The notes beneath the pieces were generated by a model. That model searched no databases and had not been told where the DNA came from. It worked only from the letters and a program-made list of their open reading frames with translations. Below are positions 54,190-63,543 of a stretch of DNA of 64,000 nucleotides, one piece after another. Origin of the DNA: CAZMNY01 sp964567745 (GTDB lineage Bacteria; Planctomycetota; Planctomycetia; Pirellulales; Pirellulaceae); contig CAZMNY010000038.1 of assembly GCA_964567745.1 (NCBI GenBank), positions 19,822 through 83,821 on the forward strand, given 5' to 3'. The translations under genes were made by a program, and so were the position numbers. Every line of letters begins with the position of its first letter. Position 1 is the first letter of the stretch.

Positions 54190-55479
54190 TTAAACCTTGG
54201 GTGCCCAACTCGGCTCGTAGTCGCGGCCCCATAGCGCCATCGCTTTTTCGTCCAGGATCCGACCTTTCGTGCCGCATTGAATCGAACCGGTTGTCCGATG
54301 GGCGATATTGCCCAGGTGGCAGAGCAGGGTGCTGGCGTGACCGATTTCGATTTCCGCGTTCAACTTCCGCGGCTGATCGTTGCGAATCGCGGATAGGAAA
54401 TTATCGATGTGTTCCCGATCGCCGCGACTCAACCCCGACTTGGTGCCGACCTCTTTCAGCCGTTCATCGAGAACGCGATAGCCGCCGTTCTGGTCGATGT
54501 GCATCGAGCCGTTTTCGCCGCAGAATGCGACGAAGTCCTCGCTCCCTCGATTGCAGCTCAGACCCTGCCAGACGATTTGTTTTCGATCGGCGAATTCGTA
54601 GCAGACCGTGTTTGCGTCGGGTGTCTGCTGATCGTCTTCATACCGATAGCGACCGCCGGATGACGTGACTCGAACCGGAAAGTCGACATCGAGCCCCCAG
54701 CGGCAGATATCGATCGTGTGGACGCCGTTGTTTCCAAGTTCGCCGTTTCCCCATTGCCAAAACCAGTGCCAGTTGTAGTGAACTCGGTTGTCTTTGTACG
54801 GCGTTCGTGGGGCCGGGCCTTGCCAGAGGTCGTAGTTCAAGCTGGCGGGGGGGCTGGCTTTCTTGCCGACTCCGATCGAGCCACGGACGTTGTTGTAGGC
54901 CGCTTTGGCGAGATAAACTCGGCCAATGACGCCTTCCCGCAACGCCTGAATCGCCGCCTTAAAACCGCCTCCGCTTCGTCGCTGCGTTCCGACTTGGACA
55001 GCTCGATTGTGTTTCCGAGCCGCGGCGATCATCATTTCGCCCTCAGCAGGATTGTGGCAGCAGGGCTTCTCGACATAGACGTGTTTGCCTGCTTGGCAGC
55101 CGAGAATGGTCGCTGGTCCATGCCAGTGATTCGGCGCCGCGCAGACGAGCGCGTCGACCGATTTGTCATCCAGAATTCGCCGGAAATCGGTAACCGCTTC
55201 GGGCGGCTTTGCGCGAGCCGAGCCCTTTTCGCCTTCAATCACTTTCACGCCGCTCTCGAGTCGGCTCGAGTCGACATCGCAGAGATACTTGATTTCGACG
55301 TTCGGCATCCGAGCGAAACTGACGGCCAAGTCCCGACCCCGTTGGAGCCCCATCACTCCGACAACCACTTTTTCATTCGCGCTGGCTTGGGCCGCAGTCG
55401 CACTGCCAACGGCAACGCCTACCGCGGCGGCCGCGGCGGATTTGCTGACGAACTCGCGACGATCTAGAGGTTTCGACAT
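54190..55479 (-). CDS. Tat-exported Gfo/Idh/MocA family oxidoreductase
   Basis: The ATG at 55479 is chosen because it begins a twin-arginine signal (MSKPLDRREFVSKSAAAAAV); the frame open upstream is not protein-like. The 429-residue protein has the N-terminal Rossmann part (VVVGVMGLQRGRDLAVSFAR, then YLCDVDS) and the EKP motif in KHVYVEKPCCHNPAEGE with the catalytic-site lysine. The GFO_IDH_MocA C-terminal half follows, with WFWQWGNGELGNNGVHTIDI. Such enzymes oxidise or reduce sugars and cyclitols with NAD(P). Tat export implies folding with cofactor before transport, a common feature of planctomycete members. It is divergent from lutA. Substrate unknown. Confidence 0.87.
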   Translation of the reverse strand: MSKPLDRREFVSKSAAAAAVGVAVGSATAAQASANEKVVVGVMGLQRGRDLAVSFARMPNVEIKYLCDVDSSRLESGVKVIEGEKGSARAKPPEAVTDFRRILDDKSVDALVCAAPNHWHGPATILGCQAGKHVYVEKPCCHNPAEGEMMIAAARKHNRAVQVGTQRRSGGGFKAAIQALREGVIGRVYLAKAAYNNVRGSIGVGKKASPPASLNYDLWQGPAPRTPYKDNRVHYNWHWFWQWGNGELGNNGVHTIDICRWGLDVDFPVRVTSSGGRYRYEDDQQTPDANTVCYEFADRKQIVWQGLSCNRGSEDFVAFCGENGSMHIDQNGGYRVLDERLKEVGTKSGLSRGDREHIDNFLSAIRNDQPRKLNAEIEIGHASTLLCHLGNIAHRTTGSIQCGTKGRILDEKAMALWGRDYEPSWAPKV

Positions 55480-55649
55480 TGGGGCATACTCACAATGCGG
55501 GTGGGATGGATTGGCGGGTCGAACCGCGCGGGGTTTCGCACGACATGGTAACCCAATCGACACAAAAGATCGAATTGCTGGCAGGGGCCGAGAATGGCGA
55601 GCAACTGCCCTGATCGAGACGGCCCCTCTCATCGAGATCACACGGGGTC

Positions 55650-55655
55650 TATAAT
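55650..55655 (+). promoter_or_regulatory. Candidate -10 box of the lutABC operon
   Basis: TATAAT at 55650-55655, about 43 nt before the lutA ATG. The matching -35 is poor, so an activator may be needed if this is the promoter. Confidence 0.3.
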
Positions 55656-55697
55656 CGCGAGACACACTTTTTGTCGCCAGGACTCCGGAAATGCTTT

Positions 55698-56507
55698 ATG
55701 CGAGTTGGTCTCTTCATTCCCTGCTATATCGACCAGTTCTATCCTCAAGTTGGAACAGCCACCGTTGAGTTGCTAGAGCGTTTTGGCGTCAATTTCGATT
55801 ATCCAGCGGAACAGACGTGTTGCGGCCAGCCGATGGCCAACACCGGTTGCCTCGACGACGCGAGACCGCTGGCTGAGTTATTTTTTCGCACGTTCCGCGA
55901 GTACACCCATGTCGTTTGCCCGTCGGGCAGTTGCACCGCCATGGTTCGGCGGCACTACGAACACTATCTGCCAGGCAATGACGAATTTGTCGCGCTTTGC
56001 CAGCGGACGTACGAACTGTGCGAGTTCCTGGTCGATGTGCTCGAAGTCGATCGTGTCGAGGCAAAGTTTCCGCATCGCGTTGGCTTGCACGAGAGCTGCC
56101 ATGGGTTGCGGGAATTGCGGCTCGGTTCCTGCAGCGAAAACGTCGGGCCCGACTTTAGTAAGACCCGACAACTCTTGCAGCAGGTCGACGGTGTCGAAAT
56201 CGTCACGCTGGAACGCAAAGATGAGTGCTGTGGGTTTGGCGGTACGTTCGCCGTCGGCGAAGAGGCCATTTCCTGCCAAATGGGACTCGACCGAATTGCC
56301 GACCACTGCCAAGCCGGCGCGGAAGTGATCACGGCGGCCGATATGTCGTGCCTGATGCATCTCTCGGGACTTATGAGACGGCGACGACTTGCCCCAAAAC
56401 AGTTCGGCACCACTGGCGCAGAGCAGAGCAAAGGCTTGCCGGTGATGCACATTGCAGAAATCCTCGCGGGACGACCATTGCTGGTCGACGGGAGGCCGGC
56501 GCGGTGA
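55698..56507 (+). CDS. lutA: Lactate utilization protein LutA ((Fe-S)-binding, CCG domains)
   Basis: The ATG at 55698 gives 269 residues starting MRVGLFIPCYIDQFYPQVG, the classic LutA/YkgE opening. Two CCG domains are present: EQTCCGQPMANTGC with VCPSGSC, and GLHESCHGLRELRL with DECCGFGGTFAV. These cysteines coordinate a noncubane or 4Fe-4S cluster. LutABC together oxidise L-lactate to pyruvate. The stop codon overlaps the lutB GTG start (GTGA), giving tight coupling. Confidence 0.92.
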   Translation: MRVGLFIPCYIDQFYPQVGTATVELLERFGVNFDYPAEQTCCGQPMANTGCLDDARPLAELFFRTFREYTHVVCPSGSCTAMVRRHYEHYLPGNDEFVALCQRTYELCEFLVDVLEVDRVEAKFPHRVGLHESCHGLRELRLGSCSENVGPDFSKTRQLLQQVDGVEIVTLERKDECCGFGGTFAVGEEAISCQMGLDRIADHCQAGAEVITAADMSCLMHLSGLMRRRRLAPKQFGTTGAEQSKGLPVMHIAEILAGRPLLVDGRPAR

Positions 56508-57904
56508 GCAAGTCCTTTGAACACGCAAGTAATGCAGCCGCTTTCGTGGCCAACGTCGAGCGGACGCGGTGGCACGATCAGGCTCTTTGGTTTGTACGAT
56601 CCAAACGCGACAAAGCGGCGCAGACTCTTCCGGAATGGGAGCAACTGCGGCAGTACGCATCGCAAATCAAAGCCCATACGATTTCGAAGCTGCCGGACTA
56701 CCTCGAGGAATTTGAAGCCAACGCGATTCGCGCCGGCGCGCATGTCCATTGGGTTAGCTCGCCAGTGGAGCACAACGAAATCGTGCTCGGCCTGCTCCGC
56801 AAGCACGGCGCGAAGAAGATCGTGAAGAGCAAGTCGATGCTGACCGAGGAATGTCACCTCAACCAGTTTCTTGAGAACGAAGGCATGGAGGTCACCGATA
56901 CCGACTTGGGCGAGCGGATCGTGCAGTTGCGCAAGGAGCCGCCGAGCCACATCGTGCTCCCCGCGATTCACATTAAGAAGGAAGAGGTTGGCGAGCTGTT
57001 TCACGAACACTTGGGGACAGAGCAGGGTGCCGTCGATCCCGAGTATCTGACCGAGGCGGCTCGCGGGCATTTGCGAGATCGATTCCTTGCCGCGGACGCG
57101 GGCATCACGGGCGTGAATTTTGCGATCGCTTCAACGGGCGGAATCGTCGTCTGCACGAACGAGGGCAACGCCGACCTGGGCGTCTCTCTGCCGAAGCTTC
57201 ATATCGCTTGCATGGGTTTGGAAAAGATTGTTCCCGACCTTGAAAGCCTAGCCGTATTCACTCGGCTGCTCGCCAGGTCGGCCACGGGGCAACCGATAAC
57301 GACTTACACTTCGCACTTCCAGGGCCCGCGTCCGGACGGTGAACTCCACATCGTCATGATCGACAACGGACGAACTCGTTTGCGCGACGACTCGACTTTC
57401 AGGTCGTCGCTTCAGTGCATACGCTGCGGAGCGTGCATGAACACGTGCCCTGTCTATCGGCGCAGCGGCGGGCACAGTTACGAAGCGACCGTTCCCGGTC
57501 CGATTGGATCCGTGCTCAACTCCAAGCAAGACACCGAGACGTATCACAGTTTGCCCTACGCATGCAGCTTGTGTGGATCGTGCAGCGATGTCTGTCCGGT
57601 GAAGATTCCGCTTCACAATCAGCTACTCGCGCTTCGTAGCGAGGTCGTTGAACAAGGCCACCTGAAAAAAACGAAAAGTCTCGCGATGAAGTCGGCGCGT
57701 ATGGTGCTTTCCCGTCCATGGCTGTACCGCATGGCTGGTCGCGTCGGTCGTTTCATGCTGAGATGGCTTCCGCGAGCGCTCGTTTACAACCGCCTGAACG
57801 CCTGGGGCCGTCAGCGAGAACTTCCGCCGGCAACCCAAAGAGCATTTCGAGACCAATACCGAGATCATGTCAAGCAAAAACGAGATTCTAGCGACGCTTC
57901 GTAA
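56504..57904 (+). CDS. lutB: Lactate utilization iron-sulfur protein LutB
   Basis: It starts with GTG at 56504, overlapping the lutA stop; GGAGG lies 8 nt upstream and decides the start. The 466-residue protein has the LUD-type N-terminal domain (HTISKLPDYLEEFEANAI, KSMLTEECHLNQFLE, GVNFAIASTGGIVVCTNEGN). Two 4Fe-4S motifs follow, CIRCGACMNTCPVY (about 304) and CSLCGSCSDVCPVK (about 353). A DUF3390-like tail (RPWLYRMAGRVGR) completes it. This is the electron-transfer subunit of the lactate oxidation complex. It overlaps lutC by 38 nt. Confidence 0.93.
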   Translation: MSKSFEHASNAAAFVANVERTRWHDQALWFVRSKRDKAAQTLPEWEQLRQYASQIKAHTISKLPDYLEEFEANAIRAGAHVHWVSSPVEHNEIVLGLLRKHGAKKIVKSKSMLTEECHLNQFLENEGMEVTDTDLGERIVQLRKEPPSHIVLPAIHIKKEEVGELFHEHLGTEQGAVDPEYLTEAARGHLRDRFLAADAGITGVNFAIASTGGIVVCTNEGNADLGVSLPKLHIACMGLEKIVPDLESLAVFTRLLARSATGQPITTYTSHFQGPRPDGELHIVMIDNGRTRLRDDSTFRSSLQCIRCGACMNTCPVYRRSGGHSYEATVPGPIGSVLNSKQDTETYHSLPYACSLCGSCSDVCPVKIPLHNQLLALRSEVVEQGHLKKTKSLAMKSARMVLSRPWLYRMAGRVGRFMLRWLPRALVYNRLNAWGRQRELPPATQRAFRDQYRDHVKQKRDSSDAS

Positions 57905-58460
57905 CCACACGGTGGACGAAATCGCCGCTCCAGAAATGGACTCGGCGCATTGGATCCGCTACGACGATTGCCTTGCGCAGTTTCGCGCGAGCGTCGAGCT
58001 GGTTGGCGGGAAGTGCATCGATGCGGACGATGGCGTGCGCGCCGCGATCGAGTCGCTCGATATTCTCGATCGCGACTCCGAGGTCTATTCGCTGCTTGAC
58101 GAGTTTCCGGGGACAGTTGAGCCGACTTCGATTGTCGACCCGCACGAGCTTGCCGGCGTTCATCTCTGCTGCGCCGAGGGAACTTTAGGAGTCGCTGAAA
58201 ACGGCGCCGTCTGGACTCCTGGCGATATTCCTCACCGAGTCGTATTATTCTTGTCACAGCATTTGCTACTCAAGGTATCGGCCTCGAATATCGTCCACAA
58301 CATGCATGAAGCCTACGCACGCATCGGCGTCGGTGCCCCATTCAACTCGTCGGGATTCGGCGTTTTCATATCGGGCCCCTCCAAGACGGCCGACATTGAA
58401 CAGTCGCTGGTGATCGGCGCCCACGGGGCGCGATCACTGCACGTCTTGCTGACGCCCTAA
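57867..58460 (+). CDS. lutC: Lactate utilization protein LutC (LUD domain)
   Basis: The 197-residue product is a single LUD domain with CCAEGTLGVAENGAVW and the GPSKTADIEQSLVIGAHG signature near the C-terminus, as in LutC/YkgG. The 38-nt overlap with lutB indicates translational coupling. It completes the set lutA-lutB-lutC. No lactate permease or LutR-type regulator gene adjoins; the next gene is a CNNM-like membrane protein 164 nt away. Confidence 0.92.
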   Translation: MSSKNEILATLRNHTVDEIAAPEMDSAHWIRYDDCLAQFRASVELVGGKCIDADDGVRAAIESLDILDRDSEVYSLLDEFPGTVEPTSIVDPHELAGVHLCCAEGTLGVAENGAVWTPGDIPHRVVLFLSQHLLLKVSASNIVHNMHEAYARIGVGAPFNSSGFGVFISGPSKTADIEQSLVIGAHGARSLHVLLTP

Positions 58461-58624
58461 CTTCGCTTGTATTGACTCTGTCGACGGCGCGTTGGACGCC
58501 AATGCAACGGACAGCCAGAAAATTCGCTCATTCCGGGTTGCGCAATGCGAACTCGAGTATGCTAGATTGTTCCGATTGATTCGCCGTTGGTGAGGCAATT
58601 CGATTCATCAATTCGTGGCAAGCA

Positions 58625-59956
58625 ATGGACGACTGGTACACTTACGCGATAAATATCTCACTGGCTCTTCTGCTAGTGGTCATCAACGGCTTTTTTGTGG
58701 CGGCGGAATTCGCCCTGGTGCGACTGCGCGGCGGCCAGCTCGACGCGCTGGAGAAAAAAGGAATCTTCGGGGGCATCGCGTATTGGCTTGGCCAGCGACT
58801 TGACGCCTCCCTCTCATGCTGCCAGCTCGGCGTCACGATCGCTTCTCTCGGACTCGGTTGGGTCGGCGAGCCCGCTTTCGCGGCATTGGTCGAACCGCTG
58901 CTCCATTATGTCGGCGTGACCTCGCCGACGGCAGTTCATACGACCGCATTCGCCGTCGCGTTTACAACAATTACCGCCCTTCACCTAGTGATCGGCGAAC
59001 AGGCACCGAAGATTTATGCTATTCGGCGCCCCGAGCATACGACTTTGTGGTGCGCCGCGCCGCTGGCCTTTGCTTACTTCATCTCCTTCCCGCTGCTGAT
59101 CGCCCTCAACTGGTCGACAACCGTCTTGCTGAAACTGGTAGGACTTGAATCGGGGCACGAACATGATTCACCACATACCGAAGATGAAATACGAGCACTG
59201 GTCGCACAGGCCCATGTGCACGGCGAGTTGACTCCCAATGAACACAGTTTGATCAACGCCGTCTTCGAATTTGACGACTTGATTTGCCGGCGAGTCATGG
59301 TGCCTCGAAAGGAAGTCGTATTCTTCAAGGTCGGGCAGGAGATCGACGAATGCCTGGAGCTCGTGCAACATTGCCAGCATTCGCGGTTTCCCGTTTGCGA
59401 TGATTCGCTGGACAACGTCGTCGGCATCCTACACATCAAGGATCTCGTCGGGATCGAATCGGAATCTTTCGACATGGTCGAGGCATCCCGACCGGCCCAC
59501 CACGTGCCCGAGACGATGCCGATCAGTAATTTGCTACGACATTTCCAGTCCACGCACCAGTTGATGGCAATCGTCGATGACGAGCACGGTGGAGTTATCG
59601 GCATCGTAACGCTGGAAAACGTGCTCGAACAAATCGTCGGCTCGGTCGAAGATGAATTCGATCAAGAGGAGCAGGTCATCGCAGGGGAGGGCGCGGATCA
59701 ACATGTCGTGCTTGGCTCGGTGCCGCTCAACCAACTTAGAACCGAGCTCGGACTAGAATGGAGGTCGGACGGCGTCGACACCCTGTCCGGCTATATAACA
59801 AGTCATGCGGGACGCGTCTCTCAAGTCGGCGAGGAATTTGAGATTGAAGGCGTCCGCGGTGAGGTCTTGGAGATGGATGGCACTCGGATCATTCGTGCGC
59901 GGCTAACGCTTCCCGCTGAGAGTTTTCCTCGCGCCGCGTCAAAAAACAACAAGTAA
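58625..59956 (+). CDS. CNNM/CorC family membrane protein with CBS domains (hemolysin C family)
   Basis: The 443-residue protein has a CNNM membrane domain (about 1-190, with NGFFVAAEFALVRLR, LGVTIASLGLGWVGEPA and LVIGEQAPKIYAIRRP). A two-CBS module follows (about 205-340; MVPRKEVVFF, SRFPVCDDSLDNVVGILHIKD, GIVTLENVLEQIVG). The CorC/HlyC-type domain is last (about 355-432). Family members transport or sense Mg/Co ions, and haemolysin naming is historical. The full-length architecture appears intact, and CBS domains suggest control by adenine nucleotides. A plausible Shine-Dalgarno is not strong. Confidence 0.88.
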   Translation: MDDWYTYAINISLALLLVVINGFFVAAEFALVRLRGGQLDALEKKGIFGGIAYWLGQRLDASLSCCQLGVTIASLGLGWVGEPAFAALVEPLLHYVGVTSPTAVHTTAFAVAFTTITALHLVIGEQAPKIYAIRRPEHTTLWCAAPLAFAYFISFPLLIALNWSTTVLLKLVGLESGHEHDSPHTEDEIRALVAQAHVHGELTPNEHSLINAVFEFDDLICRRVMVPRKEVVFFKVGQEIDECLELVQHCQHSRFPVCDDSLDNVVGILHIKDLVGIESESFDMVEASRPAHHVPETMPISNLLRHFQSTHQLMAIVDDEHGGVIGIVTLENVLEQIVGSVEDEFDQEEQVIAGEGADQHVVLGSVPLNQLRTELGLEWRSDGVDTLSGYITSHAGRVSQVGEEFEIEGVRGEVLEMDGTRIIRARLTLPAESFPRAASKNNK

Positions 59957-60021
59957 CGTCAAGTCAACTCGAATTGAGTCTTTCCGTCGGTCCCTACGTT
60001 GACCCGCCAGTGAGAAAACAT

Positions 60022-61392
60022 ATGCCACGCCATTTCAATCGACGGCAGTTTAACAAAACGCTGTTTGCAGCCGGTGCGGCGTCGCCATTGCTCATCCGTT
60101 CAGTCACGGCTCAAGAGAGCAAGAAGAGCCGAAACGCAAACGACGAGCTGACGATTGCAGCGATTGGAGTTGGAGGTAGCCGCGGCAAATACAAACGGGG
60201 CACCAAGATCGCCATGGACGCGGCCAAGTTTGGCAAGATGGTCGCAGTTTGCGATGTCGACGATGTGCATGCCGCCGAATTCAACAGCAAGTTTCAAGAC
60301 AAGCTAAAGGTCTATAAAGACTATCGCAAGCTGTTCGAAAACGAAAAAGTCGACATCGTAACGATCGGCACGCCAGACCACTGGCACACCAACATCGCCA
60401 TCGCGGCCATGCGAGCAGGCTGTGATGTCTACTGCGAAAAGCCGCTGACGCTGACGATTGACGAGGGCAAGAAGATTCGTGAAGTCGTCGAGGAGACAGG
60501 GAAGGTCTTTCAGGTCGGAACGCAGCAGCGAAGTGAATACGACAGCAAGTTCCTAAAAGCCGTCGCCATCTCTCGCAGCGGCCGGCTTGGTAAAAACTTG
60601 AAAGCGCATGTCGGAATCGGAGGCGGCCCATCGGGCGGACCCTACAAAACGACGGCAACGCCAAAGGACCTCGATTGGGATCTCTGGCTCGGGCCAGCCC
60701 CGAAAGTGGAGTACACCAAAGAGCGATCCCACGCGACCTTCCGCTGGTGGCTCGAGTACTCCGGCGGAAAGATGACCGACTGGGGTGCCCACAACATCGA
60801 TATCGCCATGTGGGCAATGGGACTCGACGAGACCGGCCCGAGCCAGATCAAGGGAACAGGCCAGTTTCCTTCATACATTCCGGACGAGTGTGATCCGGTC
60901 GCGTTTTTCGCCGGCGAGCAGACGCTTCCCAACGGATACAATTCGGCGACCAAGTTTGACATCGACTTGACGTTTGCCAACGGTGCCAACATCAACGTCC
61001 AGCCGTCCGCGCGTGGCGACAATGGAAACGGCGTTTTGATCGAGGGCGACAAAGGGCGGATCTTCGTCAATCGAGGCAAGCTGGTCGGGAAGCCGATCGA
61101 AGAGATGACGGACGCAGACAACAAGCAGCTTGAAGATGACGTCATCAAACTCTACAACGGCCGCAAGCCGCGGGGTCACATGGCTGACTTCTTCCACTGC
61201 GTCGAGGATCGCTCCCGACCGATCTCGGATGTGTGGTCTCATCACCGCATTATGACGGCTTGCCACATGTGCAATATCGTTCTGCTGCTCGACCGCGAAT
61301 TGAAATGGGACCCGAAAGCGGAGCAGTTTATCGGCGACGAGCAAGCCAACGCATTGTTGGCTCGGCCGCAACGCAAGGGCTACGAAATTTAG
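60022..61392 (+). CDS. Tat-exported Gfo/Idh/MocA family oxidoreductase
   Basis: The ATG at 60022 starts a twin-arginine signal (MPRHFNRRQFNKTLFAAGAA); a TTG at 59974 is a less likely start. The 456-residue protein has a Rossmann part (LTIAAIGVGGSRGKYKRG, VAVCDVDD), the motif DVYCEKPLTLTIDEGKKIRE with its lysine, GTQQRSEYD, and a C-terminal half with MTDWGAHNIDIAMWAMG. It resembles the 54190 protein in family but not closely in sequence. It lies 65 nt downstream of the CNNM gene and could be co-transcribed. Substrate unknown. Confidence 0.87.
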   Translation: MPRHFNRRQFNKTLFAAGAASPLLIRSVTAQESKKSRNANDELTIAAIGVGGSRGKYKRGTKIAMDAAKFGKMVAVCDVDDVHAAEFNSKFQDKLKVYKDYRKLFENEKVDIVTIGTPDHWHTNIAIAAMRAGCDVYCEKPLTLTIDEGKKIREVVEETGKVFQVGTQQRSEYDSKFLKAVAISRSGRLGKNLKAHVGIGGGPSGGPYKTTATPKDLDWDLWLGPAPKVEYTKERSHATFRWWLEYSGGKMTDWGAHNIDIAMWAMGLDETGPSQIKGTGQFPSYIPDECDPVAFFAGEQTLPNGYNSATKFDIDLTFANGANINVQPSARGDNGNGVLIEGDKGRIFVNRGKLVGKPIEEMTDADNKQLEDDVIKLYNGRKPRGHMADFFHCVEDRSRPISDVWSHHRIMTACHMCNIVLLLDRELKWDPKAEQFIGDEQANALLARPQRKGYEI

Positions 61393-61670
61393 CGGGTCGA
61401 CGATCCGCGGAAAATGTCAGCGACATCCAGGCGTTCTCACTTGTCAAAACGAAAGGCGGCGCTACGTTAACGCAGATCTTCCGACGTGCTTGGCAAGTGA
61501 CCAAGAGTTTTGAGGTCAACTGCTCCTACGGTATTGCTGTTCATGGTCGGGGTCAAGATTGCGAGAAGAGCGCTGGCGAGCCAATAGGTCGGCGCGCCAG
61601 GTCGTATTGAGCCCGAATGGATTTTTTTCACTAAGTGCGCCGCTAGAGGCGGCGAGCGGCTTTCAAATCC

Positions 61671-63374
61671 ATGGCTGAACACAACGACAACGTCCACTTG
61701 GCGGACACGATTGTTTCTTCTCACAGCGGCTCGGACAGCGGCGACAACGCGGCCGACCGTTCGCCAATTCGTCACGATGCGATGGGGCTTGCCGGCCAAT
61801 CGGAGCAGCACTATTCGCAAGAGATCGAAGGCATTCTGACTGAGCGGCTTCGGATGGCGGCTCTTCTCTTGTTTGGCGGATTCGGCGCCTTTCTCATCAA
61901 ACGATTGCTGACTGGCCGACCTCTGATCACGACCGCCGAGATCGCCACGTTCTACGTGCATGTCGTCGTGACGATTATTTGCGGTTTGGCGGCACAGCGA
62001 CTGTGCGCCGGTTGCAAATTCGCTGTCAGTCATTTGCGGATCGTCGAGCTGGCCGTCTTCATTTCGTCCGCCGTATTCATCGCTTTGGTCACCTATGTAC
62101 GTACCGTCGGCGCCGCCGAACAGGGGTACGTGCAATCGATCACTGGTCCTTGGACGTTGCTGATACTGACGTACGCGATGTTCATTCCCAACCGCTGGAA
62201 AAGGGCGGTGCTGGTGATCGTCCCAATGTCGCTGACTCCGATTGTCGTCCTGTTGTCGGTTCGAGCGACGTCGAGCGACTTTCTCAATCTGCTCACCAAC
62301 GATCCCAATTTTCAGTTCATGATTCTCGAGTCGATGATGAGCATGGCGCTTACGGCCACCGTGGCGATATGGGGAATTCGAAAGATGACGATTCTCCGCA
62401 CGGCTGCTTTTGAAGCCAAGCAATTGGGCCAATATCGTCTGCGCCAGAAGATCGGAGTCGGCGGGATGGGCGAGGTCTACATTGGCGAGCACCAGCTGCT
62501 GCGGCGGCCTTGCGCGATCAAGCTTATCCACCCGGAAAAGGCCGGCGACCCCAAGGTCCTAGCTCGATTCGAGCGCGAAGTGCAGGCGACGGCCCAGTTG
62601 ACTCATTGGAATACGGTCGATGTTTACGACTTTGGCCGAGCTGACGATGGCACGTTCTACTATGTGATGGAGTACCTGCCGGGACTCTCCTTGCAGGATT
62701 TGGTCGACCGACACGGGCCGATGCCAGCCGAGCGAGTTGTTCATTTGTTGACTCAGACCTGCGACGCGCTCGATGAAGCTCACGCCGAGGGGATGATTCA
62801 CCGCGACATCAAGCCCGCCAACATTTTCGCGGCCCGCCGCGGACACCGGAACGACGTTGCCAAGCTTCTCGATTTCGGATTTTTGCGGCAGGGAGAGGTC
62901 AAACACGATTCGTCCCTGACTAACGAACACACTATGCTCGGCTCGCCTCTCTACATGTCCCCCAAGCAGGCGGCGGGCGACCGTCTCGATCAACGCTCCG
63001 ACATCTATTCGCTCGGTGCCGTGGCTTTTACGCTCCTGACCGGACGGCCTCCGTTTGAGGGCGATCGACCGCTGCAAGTGATTATCGCCCACTCACAAAC
63101 GACCCCACCGAGTCTGAGATCGATTCGCAGCGACGTCCCTTTCGATATCGAAGCGGTGGTGCTCAAAGCGCTAGCCAAGTCGCCAGACGATCGCTTTCAA
63201 AGCTCTCGCAAGTTTCACGACGCATTGCCCGAGTGCGAATATGCCGGCAGCTGGGGCTGGGACCAAGCCGAGCATTGGTGGGCCAACCATGGTTGTCCCG
63301 AAAAGAAACGGCTCGATGACAAGATCGACAAATGCTGGCATGAAAACGTTGAAGAGCCCAGCCAAGTCGGCTGA
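61671..63374 (+). CDS. Serine/threonine protein kinase with N-terminal multi-helix membrane domain
   Basis: The 567-residue protein has a hydrophilic start and about six membrane helices (61-79, 90-110, 124-143, 158-173, 178-197 and 218-237). The C-terminal kinase domain (about 255-520) has GVGGMGEV (262-269), Lys284, HRDIKPAN (377-384), DFG (401-403) and GSPLYMSPKQ, so it appears active. Unlike most bacterial kinases the membrane part precedes the catalytic domain, as for a receptor with an integral membrane sensor. A tail with WGWDQAEHWWANH follows. No ribosome binding site of note. Confidence 0.88.
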   Translation: MAEHNDNVHLADTIVSSHSGSDSGDNAADRSPIRHDAMGLAGQSEQHYSQEIEGILTERLRMAALLLFGGFGAFLIKRLLTGRPLITTAEIATFYVHVVVTIICGLAAQRLCAGCKFAVSHLRIVELAVFISSAVFIALVTYVRTVGAAEQGYVQSITGPWTLLILTYAMFIPNRWKRAVLVIVPMSLTPIVVLLSVRATSSDFLNLLTNDPNFQFMILESMMSMALTATVAIWGIRKMTILRTAAFEAKQLGQYRLRQKIGVGGMGEVYIGEHQLLRRPCAIKLIHPEKAGDPKVLARFEREVQATAQLTHWNTVDVYDFGRADDGTFYYVMEYLPGLSLQDLVDRHGPMPAERVVHLLTQTCDALDEAHAEGMIHRDIKPANIFAARRGHRNDVAKLLDFGFLRQGEVKHDSSLTNEHTMLGSPLYMSPKQAAGDRLDQRSDIYSLGAVAFTLLTGRPPFEGDRPLQVIIAHSQTTPPSLRSIRSDVPFDIEAVVLKALAKSPDDRFQSSRKFHDALPECEYAGSWGWDQAEHWWANHGCPEKKRLDDKIDKCWHENVEEPSQVG

Positions 63375-63384
63375 GCTTTGAACA

Positions 63385-63430
63385 CGTCGCATAGTCGCCT
63401 TTCGCGCCGTCGAAAGGCGACTATGCGACG
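63385..63430. terminator. Perfect 20-bp hairpin between kinase and downstream gene
   Basis: The arms at 63385-63404 and 63411-63430 are exact reverse complements around a CGCCGT loop. No T tract of note follows (ATTTAATG). It starts 11 nt after the kinase stop, so terminator or mRNA-stabilising roles are both possible. Confidence 0.55.
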
Positions 63431-63543
63431 ATTTAATGCTTGCGAGCGGCGTGGGCAAGTGGATAATTGAGGCCATCTCCGAGGCGCTCGTTCTCGTTCC
63501 CGAATTGATTCGGGTCGACCTTTCTCTCTCAAGGAATATCACA

